DNA of 64,000 nucleotides from Pseudomonas sp. Au-Pse12 (GCF_021341665.1 NZ_JAJTTH010000010.1:124001-188000); one strand, 5' to 3'; positions 25,538-34,643 are shown, counted from the first letter of the stretch. Notes: generated by a model not told the origin, from the sequence alone. Numbers and translations: made by a program.

Positions 25538-26512
25538 ATGTGTGGGATCGATAACGACCAGAACCACCCCAATACCAAGCAGCTTCTTGAAGGCCTGCCG
25601 AAGAACTGGGGCAAATGGGGGCCGGACGACGAGGTTGGCGCCCTCAACTACCTGCAGCAGGCCGAGGTGCTGCGCGGTGTCGCCGCGGTGCGCCAGGGCA
25701 AGACCTTCACCCTGCAAGTGCAGATCGGCCACCCCGGCGGTGACCCGATGTGGCCGGCGCGCAACCCTTCGATGCGCTTCAACACCCTGGACCGCAGCCA
25801 CTACCAGGCCGGCAAGCAACCGTCCATGACCGGCGGCGCCGAGTACTGCGACGACGTGATCTTCATGCAGCTGCAGGGCTCGACCCAGTACGACGCCCTG
25901 GGCCATGCCTGGTACGACAACCAGCTGTGGAACGGCTACGACGCCAGCAGCACCGTCGGCGGCATGGCCAAGGCCAGCGTGCTGCCGATTGCCGAGCGCG
26001 GCGTGGTGGGCCGCGCGGTGCTGATCGACATGGCCCGGCATCGCGGCAAGAAGTACCTGGGCCGCGGCGAAACCTTCAACCACCTCGACCTGCTGGCCGC
26101 CGCCAAGGCCCAGGGCGTGGCCATCGAGAAGCGCGACATCCTGATCATCCGCACCGGCTCCATGGGCGCCTTCTACGAGTACGGCAAGACCGAGTTCTTC
26201 AAGGACCTGGTGGAGCCGGGGCTGACCTACAGCCGCGAATTGGTGGACTGGTTCAACCAGATGGAAATCCCCAACCTGGTGACCGACACCATCGCCAACG
26301 AAGTGATCACCGACCCGGTATCGGGCGTGCAGATCCCGCTGCACTGCGCGCTGATGCGCAACCTGGGGATCGCCTTCACCGAGATCGTGCTGCTGGAGGA
26401 CCTGGCCGAGGATTGCGCCGCCGACGGCCAGTGGAGCTTTCTCTATACCGCCGCGCCGTTGAAGATCGTTGGCGGCAGCGGGGCGCCGGTCAATCCCATT
26501 GTGATCAAGTAG
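25538..26512 (+). CDS. Cyclase-family hydrolase (kynurenine formamidase-like fold)
   Basis: A 324-aa member of the cyclase family (PF04199: kynurenine formamidase, isatin hydrolase). In canonical members the metal site is HxGTHxD. Here the equivalent stretch reads QGSTQYDALGH, with Gln in place of both His, as I recall for a larger-protein subfamily in which the following DALxH contributes. A role in opening or closing a cyclic ester or amide in the pathway of the neighbouring oxidoreductases is inferred. Start 25538 follows GGAG by about 13 nt. No signal peptide. Confidence 0.82.
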   Translation: MCGIDNDQNHPNTKQLLEGLPKNWGKWGPDDEVGALNYLQQAEVLRGVAAVRQGKTFTLQVQIGHPGGDPMWPARNPSMRFNTLDRSHYQAGKQPSMTGGAEYCDDVIFMQLQGSTQYDALGHAWYDNQLWNGYDASSTVGGMAKASVLPIAERGVVGRAVLIDMARHRGKKYLGRGETFNHLDLLAAAKAQGVAIEKRDILIIRTGSMGAFYEYGKTEFFKDLVEPGLTYSRELVDWFNQMEIPNLVTDTIANEVITDPVSGVQIPLHCALMRNLGIAFTEIVLLEDLAEDCAADGQWSFLYTAAPLKIVGGSGAPVNPIVIK

Positions 26513-26534
26513 CCGACACTGCTGGTTTTGCGCT

Positions 26535-26558
26535 GGGCGCAGGGTTTATCCTGCGCCC
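26535..26558 (+). terminator. Hairpin after the cyclase gene
   Basis: GGGCGCAGG, loop GTTTAT, CCTGCGCCC form a perfect 9-bp stem 22 nt after the cyclase stop. No T-run follows, so it may be a partial terminator or an mRNA 3'-end stabiliser ahead of the next gene. Confidence 0.5.
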
Positions 26559-26591
26559 CCTCACCAGACCGATAGGGATCATCGACCGATC

Positions 26592-27104
26592 ATGCATGAC
26601 GATTCACATTCGCCAGACTGTAGCTGTTGCCTGGATCACACCCGCGCCCATCAAGGCGTGCTCGACACCCTGGAATTGATGGCCGGCCATCCCGAGGCCA
26701 GCGAGGATGAGATCGTCCAGCAGTTGCAGGAGCGTGGCTACTCGGCCATTGCCGCGGAAAAACTCAACGCCTTCGTGCCCTCGGCCCTGGCCTGGATCGT
26801 GCTCAAGCGCCTGGGGGTGGAGCACCTGCCCAACCACTTCATCGCCCTCGACGAGGCCGGTGAGGAAGTACGGATTCCGGTGTCCAGCCAGCACTACTTC
26901 ACCGCCGCGCTGACCCTGGCCTACAACACCTTTGAAAATGGCTGGAGCGAGGTTCTGCCGCGTGCAACCTACAAGGTCGTTGCCGACCGAAGCGCGGAAA
27001 TGGACGCTGCCAACAAGGTCCTGAATGCGGGCGAGTCCCTGCAGGGCACCACGCTGGGGGCTTTGCATCTGCTGCGCCTGAGCGCCAGCGAGGTACTGGC
27101 GTAG
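26592..27104 (+). CDS. Conserved hypothetical protein with Cys/His-rich N-terminus
   Basis: A 170-aa soluble protein I do not recognise. The N-terminus MHDDSHSPDCSCCLDH is rich in Cys and His and could bind metal. The middle has helical stretches (ASEDEIVQQLQERGYSAIAAEKLNAFVPSALAWIVLKRLG), and the rest looks like a compact alpha/beta domain. It starts 79 nt after the cyclase gene on the same strand and converges with the PAS-LuxR regulator. No function is proposed. Confidence 0.75.
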   Translation: MHDDSHSPDCSCCLDHTRAHQGVLDTLELMAGHPEASEDEIVQQLQERGYSAIAAEKLNAFVPSALAWIVLKRLGVEHLPNHFIALDEAGEEVRIPVSSQHYFTAALTLAYNTFENGWSEVLPRATYKVVADRSAEMDAANKVLNAGESLQGTTLGALHLLRLSASEVLA

Positions 27105-27135
27105 CGGCAGGCGCCTGGCGCTCGGCGGTGGCGCA

Positions 27136-27708
27136 TCAGCGGATGTAGATGATCTTCGACACCAGCTCCGCGCTGTTCTTGGCTTGCAGCTTCTTCATCA
27201 GCCGGGCGCGATGGACTTCCACGGTGCGGTGGGAAATCGCCAGTTTGCGCGCCACTTCCTTGCAGGTCAGGCCGTTGACGATGTGCAGCGAGATCTCGCG
27301 CTCGCGTGGGGTCAGGCGCACCGTTGGCGCCAGTTGCCGGTCCAGGCGTTCGAAGTGCCAGATCATCAGCCCGAACGGGTCTTCGGGGGTCAGGGAAAAG
27401 CCGTGGGCCCGGGCCCAGAACACTTCGCCATTGCGGTGCTGCATAAAGCGTTCGTCCGTGTAGGAAGCGCCGTGGCCGTTGCGCAGCCAGTGTTCGCTGC
27501 GCTCGCCAATGCTCTGGTAATCGGCCTGGGACGGATACAGCAGCAGGGTCAGGCGGTCCAGCAACTGCTCGCGCTCATAGCCGAACAGGCGCAGGAAGGC
27601 CTGGTTGCAATCGAGCATGCGCCGATGCCCAGTGATCAACTGCGGTGCGGGTGAAACCTGGAAGGCCAGGCGCTCTAGGTCCTGGAGCTGCTGGGCATAT
27701 ACGGTCAT
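27136..27708 (-). CDS. PAS-domain LuxR-type transcriptional regulator
   Basis: A 190-aa regulator. The N-terminal PAS sensor (about 15-120) includes QVSPAPQLITGHRRMLDCNQAFLRLFGY. A C-terminal LuxR/GerE helix-turn-helix (about 128-190) includes LTPREREISLHIVNGLTCKEVARKLAISHRTVEVHRARLMKKL. There is no receiver domain, so it senses a ligand or redox state directly. The start at 27708 is preferred over an upstream one at 27759, because the latter would place coding sequence over a conspicuous palindrome. It is divergent from the thiolase/ligase/transporter set and is its likely regulator. Confidence 0.9.
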   Translation of the reverse strand: MTVYAQQLQDLERLAFQVSPAPQLITGHRRMLDCNQAFLRLFGYEREQLLDRLTLLLYPSQADYQSIGERSEHWLRNGHGASYTDERFMQHRNGEVFWARAHGFSLTPEDPFGLMIWHFERLDRQLAPTVRLTPREREISLHIVNGLTCKEVARKLAISHRTVEVHRARLMKKLQAKNSAELVSKIIYIR

Positions 27709-27752
27709 GGGGCATCCTGCCTCGTGGAAGTCGTTGCGCCGCTCTAGCGAGC

Positions 27753-27785
27753 GGGGCACTACTTACTGTTGTACGTAGTTGCCCC
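27753..27785. promoter_or_regulatory. Palindromic operator candidate between PAS-LuxR and thiolase genes
   Basis: GGGGCACTAC (27753-27762) mirrors GTAGTTGCCCC (27775-27785) except for one inserted base, around a 12-nt AT-richer centre. It lies 45 bp before the regulator start and 68 bp before the thiolase start. LuxR-type dimers bind such dyads. It is the best candidate site for the adjacent PAS-LuxR protein. Confidence 0.55.
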
Positions 27786-27853
27786 AACTAGCGTCGGATT
27801 CCGGCGCTCGCCATTGTAGGGAATGCCCGCTTCAAGCACAGAAGAAAATCACC

Positions 27854-29032
27854 ATGAATCATGCTTCCGTTTCCATTGTCGCTGCCGCCCACACATCATT
27901 CGGTCGTCTCCAGGGGCTGACCCTGGAGGACCTGATTGTCCAGGTCACCCGCGAGGCCCTGGCCGACGCCGCGATCGATGCCGCCGAGATCGACGCGCTG
28001 TTTCTCGGGCATTTCAACGCAGGCCTGGTGCCGGACGGGTTTCCCGCCTCGCTGATGCTCCAGGCCGACCCGCAGTTGCGCTTCAAACCGGCCACCCGTT
28101 GCGAAAACGCTTGCGCCTCGGGCTCGGCGGCGATCCTCGCGGGGGTCAATGCGATCCGCAGTGGCGCCGCTGAGCTGGTGCTGGTGGTGGGCGCGGAAAA
28201 GATGACCAGCAACTCCACCGCCGAGGTCACCCAAGCCCTGGCCGGTGCCGGCTACCAGAACGATCCGCAGGAAGCCGGCCTGAGCTTTGCGCAGCTGTTT
28301 GCCCGGGTCGCGCAGCAGTACACCGAGCGCTACCACAGCCCGCTGGCCTCGATGGCGGCGATTGCGGTGAAGAACCACGCCAATGCCATGGCCAACCCGC
28401 TGGCGCAGATGCACCGGCCGATGGACTTCGAGCATTGCAACCAGGTGTCCCAGAGCAATCCGCTGATCGCGCCGTCCTTGCGCCTCACCGACTGCTCGCT
28501 GATCAGTGACGGCGCGGCGGCGATTGTCCTGGCTTCGCCGCAGCGCGCGCGCTCGTTCCGGCGTGAAGTGGCGATCCGCGCCCTGAGCCAGGTCAATGAC
28601 CTGCTGCCAATGGCCAGTCGCGACATCCTGGCCTTTGACGGTCCGCAGCGGGCCATTCATGGCGCCTTGCGCGAGGCCGGGGTCAGCCTGGGAGACATGA
28701 GTTTTGCCGAGGTCCACGACTGTTTCACCATCGCCGAGCTGCTGATCTATGAAGCCATGGGCCTGGCGCCCAAGGGCGAAGGCCATCGGGCCCTGGACGA
28801 GGGCATCGTGCGCCACGGCGGCCGTTTGCCGGTCAACCTGTCCGGCGGGCTCAAGGCCAAGGGCCACCCGGTGGGCGCCACTGGCGTGTCGATGCATGCC
28901 CTGGGCTTTCGCCAGCTGATCGACGAGCCGATTGGCCTGGGCGTGCCCCGGGCCGAGTTCGGCCTGCTGTTCAACATGGGCGGGATGGCCGTGGCCAACT
29001 ACGCCACGGTCCTGCAAGCGCTCAGGGCCTGA
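27854..29032 (+). CDS. Thiolase (acetyl-CoA acetyltransferase type)
   Basis: A 392-aa thiolase. The nucleophilic Cys is in ENACASGSAAI (about 85-95), the NEAFA-like position reads EVHDCFTIAE, and the C-terminal GLKAKGHPVGATG (about 335-347) supplies the base region. The HDCF motif (rather than NEAF) is typical of SCP2/thiolase-like enzymes rather than classical beta-oxidation thiolases. It would cleave or form an acyl-CoA. It overlaps no gene and is followed 2 nt later by the CoA ligase, clearly one operon. Confidence 0.9.
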   Translation: MNHASVSIVAAAHTSFGRLQGLTLEDLIVQVTREALADAAIDAAEIDALFLGHFNAGLVPDGFPASLMLQADPQLRFKPATRCENACASGSAAILAGVNAIRSGAAELVLVVGAEKMTSNSTAEVTQALAGAGYQNDPQEAGLSFAQLFARVAQQYTERYHSPLASMAAIAVKNHANAMANPLAQMHRPMDFEHCNQVSQSNPLIAPSLRLTDCSLISDGAAAIVLASPQRARSFRREVAIRALSQVNDLLPMASRDILAFDGPQRAIHGALREAGVSLGDMSFAEVHDCFTIAELLIYEAMGLAPKGEGHRALDEGIVRHGGRLPVNLSGGLKAKGHPVGATGVSMHALGFRQLIDEPIGLGVPRAEFGLLFNMGGMAVANYATVLQALRA

Positions 29033-29034
29033 GC

Positions 29035-30576
29035 ATGAACATCGCCCATTGGCTGCTGGACGCGGCCCAACGCTGGCCGCAGCGCCCCGCGCTGTTCGAG
29101 GGCTGCCGCCAGGTGGCCGACTACCAGGGCTTCGCCGCGCGGGTCCGGGCCCGCGCCCTGCACCTGCGGCATGACCACAGCATCGCCGCCGGGGACCGGG
29201 TGGCCTTGCTGCTGAAGAACAGCTGCGACTACCTGGAACTGCTCTACGCCATCTGGTGGAGCGGGGCCGTGGCGGTGCCGGTCAACAGCAAGCTGCATCC
29301 GCGGGAGGCGGCCTGGATCGTCGGCAATGCCGGGGCCAGGTTGATCTTCACCGACGGCGGCCGGACCTTCGAGCTGCAGGACTTGCCCGCCGATTGCCGC
29401 GAGGTGCCGGCCGACGTCATGCCGGTGCCGGCGGGCGCGGTGGACGCCGAGCTGCGCGAGCCCTGGCCGTGCGCCGACGACGAGCTGGCCTGGCTGTTCT
29501 ACACCTCGGGCACCACCGGCCGTTCCAAGGGGGTGATGCTGTCCCACGGCAACCTGATCGCCATGTCGCTGTGCTACCCGCTGGATGTCGACCCGGTGCA
29601 GGCCGGCGATGCGCTGGTCTATGCCGCGCCGATGTCTCACGGCGCCGGGCTGTACAACTTCATTCACGTGCGCTGTGGTGCCCGGCACGTGGTGCCGCAA
29701 TCCCGGGGGTTCGATGCGCCAGAGCTGTTCGGGCTGGCGCAGCAATTGGGGCAGGTCAGCCTGTTTGCCGCGCCGACCATGGTCAAGCGCATGGTCGAGC
29801 AGGCCCGGCAGCAAGGCTATGACGGCACGGGCATCAAGACCATCGTCTACGGCGGGGCACCGATGTACCAGGCGGACCTGGCCCAGGCCCTGGACACCTT
29901 CGGCCCGAGGCTGGTGCAGATCTACGGCCAGGGCGAGTGCCCGATGAGCATCAGCGCGCTGTCCCGGGAGCTGATTGCCGACCGCCAGCACCCGGACTGG
30001 CCGGCGCTGGCGGCGTCGGTGGGGCGCCCGCAGGCCTGTGTCGAAGTGCGCATCCTCGATGCCGGGGGGCAGCCCCTGCCGGCCGGCGCGCCCGGGGAAA
30101 TCGCCGTGCGCGGCGCCCCGGTGATGCACGGCTACTGGGACAACCCGGCCGCCACCCGGGCGACCCTGGTGGAGGGCTGGTTGCTCACCGGCGATATCGG
30201 TTTCCTCGACAGCCGCGGCTTCCTGACCCTGACCGACCGTTCCAAGGATGTGATCATTTCCGGCGGCAGCAACATCTACCCGCGGGAAGTGGAGGAGGTG
30301 CTGATGCAGCATCCCCAGGTGTTCGAGGTGTGCGTGGTGGGCGAGGCGGATGCCGAGTGGGGCGAGTCGGTGGTGGCCTTCGTGGTTGCGCGCAGCCCCG
30401 ACAGCCTCGACCCGCAAGTGCTCAACCAGTGGTTCGTGACGCGCATGGCGTCGTTCAAGAAACCGCGCAAATACCTGTTTTGCGCCGAGCTGCCGAAGAA
30501 CAGCTACGGCAAGATTCTCAAGACCCGCTTGCGTCAGTGGCTGCTGGACCCCTCCGGGGCCCTCGGCGACCACTGA
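29035..30576 (+). CDS. Acyl-CoA synthetase / AMP-dependent CoA ligase
   Basis: A 513-aa ANL-superfamily enzyme that activates a carboxylic acid to its CoA thioester with ATP. It has the P-loop YTSGTTGRSKGVMLSHGN (about 161-178), IYGQGE (the A5-type motif), LTGDIGFLDSRG, and the C-terminal catalytic Lys in KNSYGKILKTRLR. Start 29035 is 2 nt after the thiolase stop. Together with the thiolase and the MHS permease it suggests uptake, CoA activation and thiolytic cleavage of an organic acid. Confidence 0.92.
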   Translation: MNIAHWLLDAAQRWPQRPALFEGCRQVADYQGFAARVRARALHLRHDHSIAAGDRVALLLKNSCDYLELLYAIWWSGAVAVPVNSKLHPREAAWIVGNAGARLIFTDGGRTFELQDLPADCREVPADVMPVPAGAVDAELREPWPCADDELAWLFYTSGTTGRSKGVMLSHGNLIAMSLCYPLDVDPVQAGDALVYAAPMSHGAGLYNFIHVRCGARHVVPQSRGFDAPELFGLAQQLGQVSLFAAPTMVKRMVEQARQQGYDGTGIKTIVYGGAPMYQADLAQALDTFGPRLVQIYGQGECPMSISALSRELIADRQHPDWPALAASVGRPQACVEVRILDAGGQPLPAGAPGEIAVRGAPVMHGYWDNPAATRATLVEGWLLTGDIGFLDSRGFLTLTDRSKDVIISGGSNIYPREVEEVLMQHPQVFEVCVVGEADAEWGESVVAFVVARSPDSLDPQVLNQWFVTRMASFKKPRKYLFCAELPKNSYGKILKTRLRQWLLDPSGALGDH

Positions 30577-30619
30577 ACGCGCTTTCCCATGGACCGCAGT
30601 ACGACAGGAGTCTCCCAAC

Positions 30620-31960
30620 ATGGACGTGTCCTCTTGCAACCCCCAGCGCCAGCGGCGCCGGGCCTTTATCGGCGCCACCTCCGGCCACTTGATCGAGTGG
30701 TACGACTACGGCGTCTACGGCTTTCTGGCGCTGTACATCGGCAAGGCGTTCTTCGTCTCCGATGACCCCACCAGCAGCCTGCTGGCGAGCTTCGCGGCCT
30801 TTGCCCTGAGCTTTTTCATCCGCCCCCTGGGCGGCCTGTTCTTCGGCCCGTTGGCGGACCGCATCGGCCGGCGCCGGACCCTGATCACGGTGCTGGTGCT
30901 GATGGCCGGCTCGACCTTCCTCTTGGGCCTGTTGCCGACCTACGCCAGCATCGGCATCGCCGCGCCGGTCATCCTGGTGCTGATCCGCTGTGTGCAGGGG
31001 TTCTCCGCCGGTGGCGAGATCGGCACCATCACCAGCTTCATTGCCGAATACGCTGGCCCCGGGCGCCGCGGCTTCGCCACCTGCTGGCTGATGGTCACCG
31101 CGGTGCTCGGCCTGTTGCTGGGCGGCGCGGTGGCCAATGGCATGACCTGGGTCCTGGGCGCGGAACTGATGCAGAACTGGGGCTGGCGCATTCCGTTCCT
31201 GCTCGCCGGTCCTTTGGGCTTCATTTCCCTGTACATCCGCCTGAAGCTTGAAGACAGCCCGGAATTCCTCGCCCTGGCGCAGGCCGGGCAGACCTCCAAG
31301 GCGCCGCTGCGCGAAGTCTGGCAGTGGAAACGCTCGATTGCCCTGGTGTTTTTCATCATCACCCTGCACAGCTCGATCTTTTACCTGGTGCTGACCTTCG
31401 CCTCGACCTACATGTCCAACACCCTCAAGTTCGACAGTGGCACCACCTTGCTCTATGTGTTCGTCGCCAGCCTCTCGGCGGCGCTGGTCATGCCCCTGGG
31501 CGGGGCCTTCACCGACCGCTACGGACGCAAGCCGTTCCTGATGGTGATCGGCACCCTGGCCACCCTGGCGATGTACTGGTTCTTCAAGACCGCGCCCAAC
31601 GCCACCCCGGCCACGCTGTTCTGGCCGTTGATGGCGGTGGCGATCCTGTTCGGGCTCTACGCGTCGTCGACCTACGCGCTGATGAGCGAGCTGCTGCCCA
31701 CCCGCATCCGCTCCACCGGCATCGCCGTGGCCTACAACATTCCGGTGGCGGTGTTCGGCGGCAGCGCGCCACTGATTTCCACCTGGCTGATCAAGCTCAC
31801 CGGCGACATCACCGCGCCCTGGTACTTCTACGTGGCCACTGGCGTGGCGTCGCTGATTGCCCTGGTGGTGCTGCGCAAGGAAGACTTTGTTGCCTGTGCT
31901 CCCGGCTTGCAAAACCATCACAGCCTGGCATCGCCGTTGCTGGTCAACCCGGCGCCCTGA
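30620..31960 (+). CDS. MHS-family MFS organic acid transporter
   Basis: A 446-aa, 12-span transporter of the metabolite:H+ symporter branch (MHS; citrate, ketoglutarate, shikimate, aromatic acids). It has the N-terminal signature IGATSGHLIEWYDYGVYGF, the MFS loop motif GPLADRIGRRRTL between spans 2 and 3, RCVQGFSAGGEIG in span 4, and a second-half loop GGAFTDRYGRKP. ATG 30620 is preceded by CAGGAG. It likely imports the acid used by the upstream ligase; the substrate is unknown. Confidence 0.92.
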   Translation: MDVSSCNPQRQRRRAFIGATSGHLIEWYDYGVYGFLALYIGKAFFVSDDPTSSLLASFAAFALSFFIRPLGGLFFGPLADRIGRRRTLITVLVLMAGSTFLLGLLPTYASIGIAAPVILVLIRCVQGFSAGGEIGTITSFIAEYAGPGRRGFATCWLMVTAVLGLLLGGAVANGMTWVLGAELMQNWGWRIPFLLAGPLGFISLYIRLKLEDSPEFLALAQAGQTSKAPLREVWQWKRSIALVFFIITLHSSIFYLVLTFASTYMSNTLKFDSGTTLLYVFVASLSAALVMPLGGAFTDRYGRKPFLMVIGTLATLAMYWFFKTAPNATPATLFWPLMAVAILFGLYASSTYALMSELLPTRIRSTGIAVAYNIPVAVFGGSAPLISTWLIKLTGDITAPWYFYVATGVASLIALVVLRKEDFVACAPGLQNHHSLASPLLVNPAP

Positions 31961-32014
31961 GCCGGATTGAGCGAAACATTCATTCATCCCAGGCGCCGTC
32001 TGCTGCTGTCCTTC

Positions 32015-33427
32015 TCAGCGGTATTGCGCCGCCGGCACGGGGCCTTGATCCTTGCGCCCGGCGGTCAGGCGGTAGGCAATGCCCAGCCAGACAAACCACG
32101 CCGGCATCACGCACAGCGCCAGGCGGGTGTCCGGACGCAGGGCCAGCAGGCCGAGGACGAACAGCAGGAAGGCCAGGGCGAACCAGGCCATGGGCACGCC
32201 ACCGGGCATCTTGTAGTGCGAGCGGGCGTGCAGTTCGGGGTGCTTGCGGCGGTAGGCGATGTAGGAGGCGAGGATGGTCGACCAGGTGAAGATCACCAGG
32301 ATCGCCGACACCGTGGACACCAGGGTGAAGGCGGTCATCACCTCGGGCACTACGTACAGCAGCAGGACCCCCAGCAGCATCAGCAGGGTGGTGAAACTCA
32401 GGCTGATGACCGGCACGCTGTGGTTCGACAGGCGCTTGAACAGCCGGGGGGCATTGCCCTGGTCGGCCAGGCCGAAGAGCATGCGGCTGGCGGAGAAGAC
32501 CCCGCTGTTGGCCGAGGAGGCGGCGGACGTCAGCACCACGAAGTTGACGAGGCCCGCCGCCGCCGGGAAGCCGGCAATCAGGAACAGCTCGACGAACGGG
32601 CTCTTGCTCGGCGACACCTGCTGCCAGGAGGTCACCGCAATGATGCAGGCCAGGGCCAGCACGTAGAACAGGATGATCCGCAGCGGAATGGCGTTGATCG
32701 CCTTGGGCAGGGTGCTGTGTGGGTCGCGGGTTTCCGCGGCGGCGGTGCCGATCAGTTCGGTGCCTGCGAAGGAGAAGATCGCCATCTGGAAACCGGCGAA
32801 GAAACCCAGCAGGCCGTGGGGAAAGGCCGCTTGCCGGTCCAGCAGGTGGCCCAGCGAAGCGGTCACGCCGGAGGGCGAGACAAACGCGCTGGCGATCAGC
32901 ACCAGGCTCACGCTGATCAAGGTGACCACGGCAATGATCTTGATGATGGCGAACCAGAATTCCACTTCGCCGAACAGCCGCACGGTGAGCACGTTGAGGG
33001 CGAACAGGGTCAGCATCATGCTGATCGCGGGCATCCAGGCCGGCACGCCGGGGAACCAGTACTGGAAGAAACCGCCGACCACCACCGCGTCGCCGACCAC
33101 CGCCACGCTCCAGCTCAGCCAGTAGGACCAGCCGAGAAAGAACGCCGCGCGCGGCCCCAGGTAGGCGCCGGCAAAGTCGGCGAAGCTCTTGAATTGCAGG
33201 TTCGACAGCAGCAGCTCGCCCATGGCGCGCATCACCAGGTACACGAACAGGCCGATGATCATGTAGATCAGGATGATCGAAGTGCCGGACATGGCGATGA
33301 TCTTGCCCGAGCCCATGAACAGCCCGGTGCCGATGGCGCCGCCCATGGCCATGAGCTGGATGTGACGGTTATGCAGGGTGCGTTGCAGTGCAGGGCGCGC
33401 AGCGGCGCCGAGGGTGTCTGGAGTCAT
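32015..33427 (-). CDS. Amino acid permease (APC family, CycA/GABA-permease type)
   Basis: A 470-aa, 12-span amino acid:proton symporter. The N-terminal signature is RHIQLMAMGGAIGTGLFMGSG, with further family blocks at GELLLSNLQFKSFADFAG and FAGTELIGTAAAE. Relatives carry D-alanine/D-serine/glycine, GABA or proline. Start 33427 is chosen because upstream codons are not family-like. It is the most downstream gene of a minus-strand group with ornithine cyclodeaminase and the amidohydrolase, but a strong hairpin separates it from them. Confidence 0.88.
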   Translation of the reverse strand: MTPDTLGAAARPALQRTLHNRHIQLMAMGGAIGTGLFMGSGKIIAMSGTSIILIYMIIGLFVYLVMRAMGELLLSNLQFKSFADFAGAYLGPRAAFFLGWSYWLSWSVAVVGDAVVVGGFFQYWFPGVPAWMPAISMMLTLFALNVLTVRLFGEVEFWFAIIKIIAVVTLISVSLVLIASAFVSPSGVTASLGHLLDRQAAFPHGLLGFFAGFQMAIFSFAGTELIGTAAAETRDPHSTLPKAINAIPLRIILFYVLALACIIAVTSWQQVSPSKSPFVELFLIAGFPAAAGLVNFVVLTSAASSANSGVFSASRMLFGLADQGNAPRLFKRLSNHSVPVISLSFTTLLMLLGVLLLYVVPEVMTAFTLVSTVSAILVIFTWSTILASYIAYRRKHPELHARSHYKMPGGVPMAWFALAFLLFVLGLLALRPDTRLALCVMPAWFVWLGIAYRLTAGRKDQGPVPAAQYR

Positions 33428-33527
33428 CACAAAACCTCTTGATTTTATAGTTGTCGAGTTTTGGCAGTGAAAGGTTGCTGGGGCTGCGCCTTGTGGTTGT
33501 AGGTCGGGGCGGCGCAGTCGGGGCAGG

Positions 33528-33566
33528 GCGCTGAACAGGGGCACGCGCGCTTGCCCTGTTCAGCGC
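33528..33566 (-). terminator. Perfect 13-bp hairpin between ornithine cyclodeaminase and permease genes
   Basis: GCGCTGAACAGGG (33528-33540) and CCCTGTTCAGCGC (33554-33566) are exact inverted copies around a 13-nt loop, just downstream of the cyclodeaminase stop on the minus strand. There is no T-run. It may attenuate read-through into the permease gene or be a REP-like element. Confidence 0.55.
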
Positions 33567-33581
33567 TCATCGGGCCGGGCC

Positions 33582-34643
33582 TCAGCCGCTGGCCAGCCGG
33601 CGCGGGGCGTTGGTGGCGGCTTCGGCGCCCGGGCCGATCAGTTGGAACAGGTCCTTGAGGTTGGCCGGGGTCGGCACCAGGTGGATCTGCTCGCCTATGC
33701 CGTGTTCACGCGCCAGGTCGTGCAGGTAGCGCAGCGACGAAAAGTCCTCCAGGGCGAAGCCCACCGAGTCGAACACCGTGACCTGGGCGGCGTGCTCGCG
33801 CCCAGGTTCCAGGCCCTGGGCAATGCGAAAGTATTCGGTGACCGCAAAGTCTGCCGGCAACTGCTGGATGTCGCCCTCGATGCGCGTCTGCGCCTCGAAT
33901 TCGACCACCACCCGGGCGTTGCGCAGGATCTGCGCGTGCAGCTCGGTCTTGCCCGGGCAGTCGCCGCCCACGGCATTGAGGTGCATGCCGGGTTCGATCA
34001 GCTCCGGGGTGAGGATGGTGGCGTAGGCCTTGTCCGCGGTCACCGTGGTGACGATATCGGCGCCCCGGACCGCCTCGGCCACTGAGCCGGCGATCTGCAC
34101 CTTGAGCCCCGGCCAGGCGTGCAGGTTGTGCTGCAGCTTGCGCGAGGCGGCCGGGTCGATGTCGAAGATCCGCAGTTCGTCGATGCCGAGCATGTCGTGG
34201 AAGGCGATGGCCTGGAATTCGCTCTGGGCACCGTTGCCGATCAGCGCCATGACTCGGCTGTCCGGGCGCGCCAGGGCCTGGGCCACCAGGGCCGAGGTGG
34301 CGGCGGTGCGCACCGCAGTGGTCAGGGTCAGCTCGCTGAGCAGCACCGGGTAGCCGCTGTCGACGTCCGCCAGCACGCCGAAGGCCATCACCGTCAGCAA
34401 CTGCCTGGCGGGGTTGCCGGGGTGGCCGTTGACGTACTTGAAGGCGTATTGCCGGCCGTCGTCTGTGGGCATCAGCTCGATCACCCCGGTGGGCGAATGG
34501 TTGGCCGTGCGCGGGGACTTTTCGAACGCCTGCCAGCGCTGGTAGTCGGCCTGGATGTAGCCGGCCATTTCACGGATCGCCCGGGCGACCCCCAGGCGCG
34601 AGTACAGGGCGGCTGCCTGATCCACATCGATATACAAGGTCAT
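33582..34643 (-). CDS. Ornithine cyclodeaminase / mu-crystallin family protein
   Basis: A 353-aa NAD-dependent enzyme family that turns ornithine into proline and ammonia (or acts on related amino or imino acids). It has TDDGRQYAFKYVNGHPGNP near the N-terminus, an NAD-binding Rossmann segment VMALIGNGAQSEFQAIAF, and LNAVGGDCPGKTELH. Length fits bacterial ornithine cyclodeaminases of the longer type. The start at 34643 is followed by TLYIDVDQAA. It is 58 nt after the amidohydrolase stop and probably co-transcribed with it. A link to polyamine or arginine-derived ornithine is plausible but inferred. Confidence 0.88.
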   Translation of the reverse strand: MTLYIDVDQAAALYSRLGVARAIREMAGYIQADYQRWQAFEKSPRTANHSPTGVIELMPTDDGRQYAFKYVNGHPGNPARQLLTVMAFGVLADVDSGYPVLLSELTLTTAVRTAATSALVAQALARPDSRVMALIGNGAQSEFQAIAFHDMLGIDELRIFDIDPAASRKLQHNLHAWPGLKVQIAGSVAEAVRGADIVTTVTADKAYATILTPELIEPGMHLNAVGGDCPGKTELHAQILRNARVVVEFEAQTRIEGDIQQLPADFAVTEYFRIAQGLEPGREHAAQVTVFDSVGFALEDFSSLRYLHDLAREHGIGEQIHLVPTPANLKDLFQLIGPGAEAATNAPRRLASG

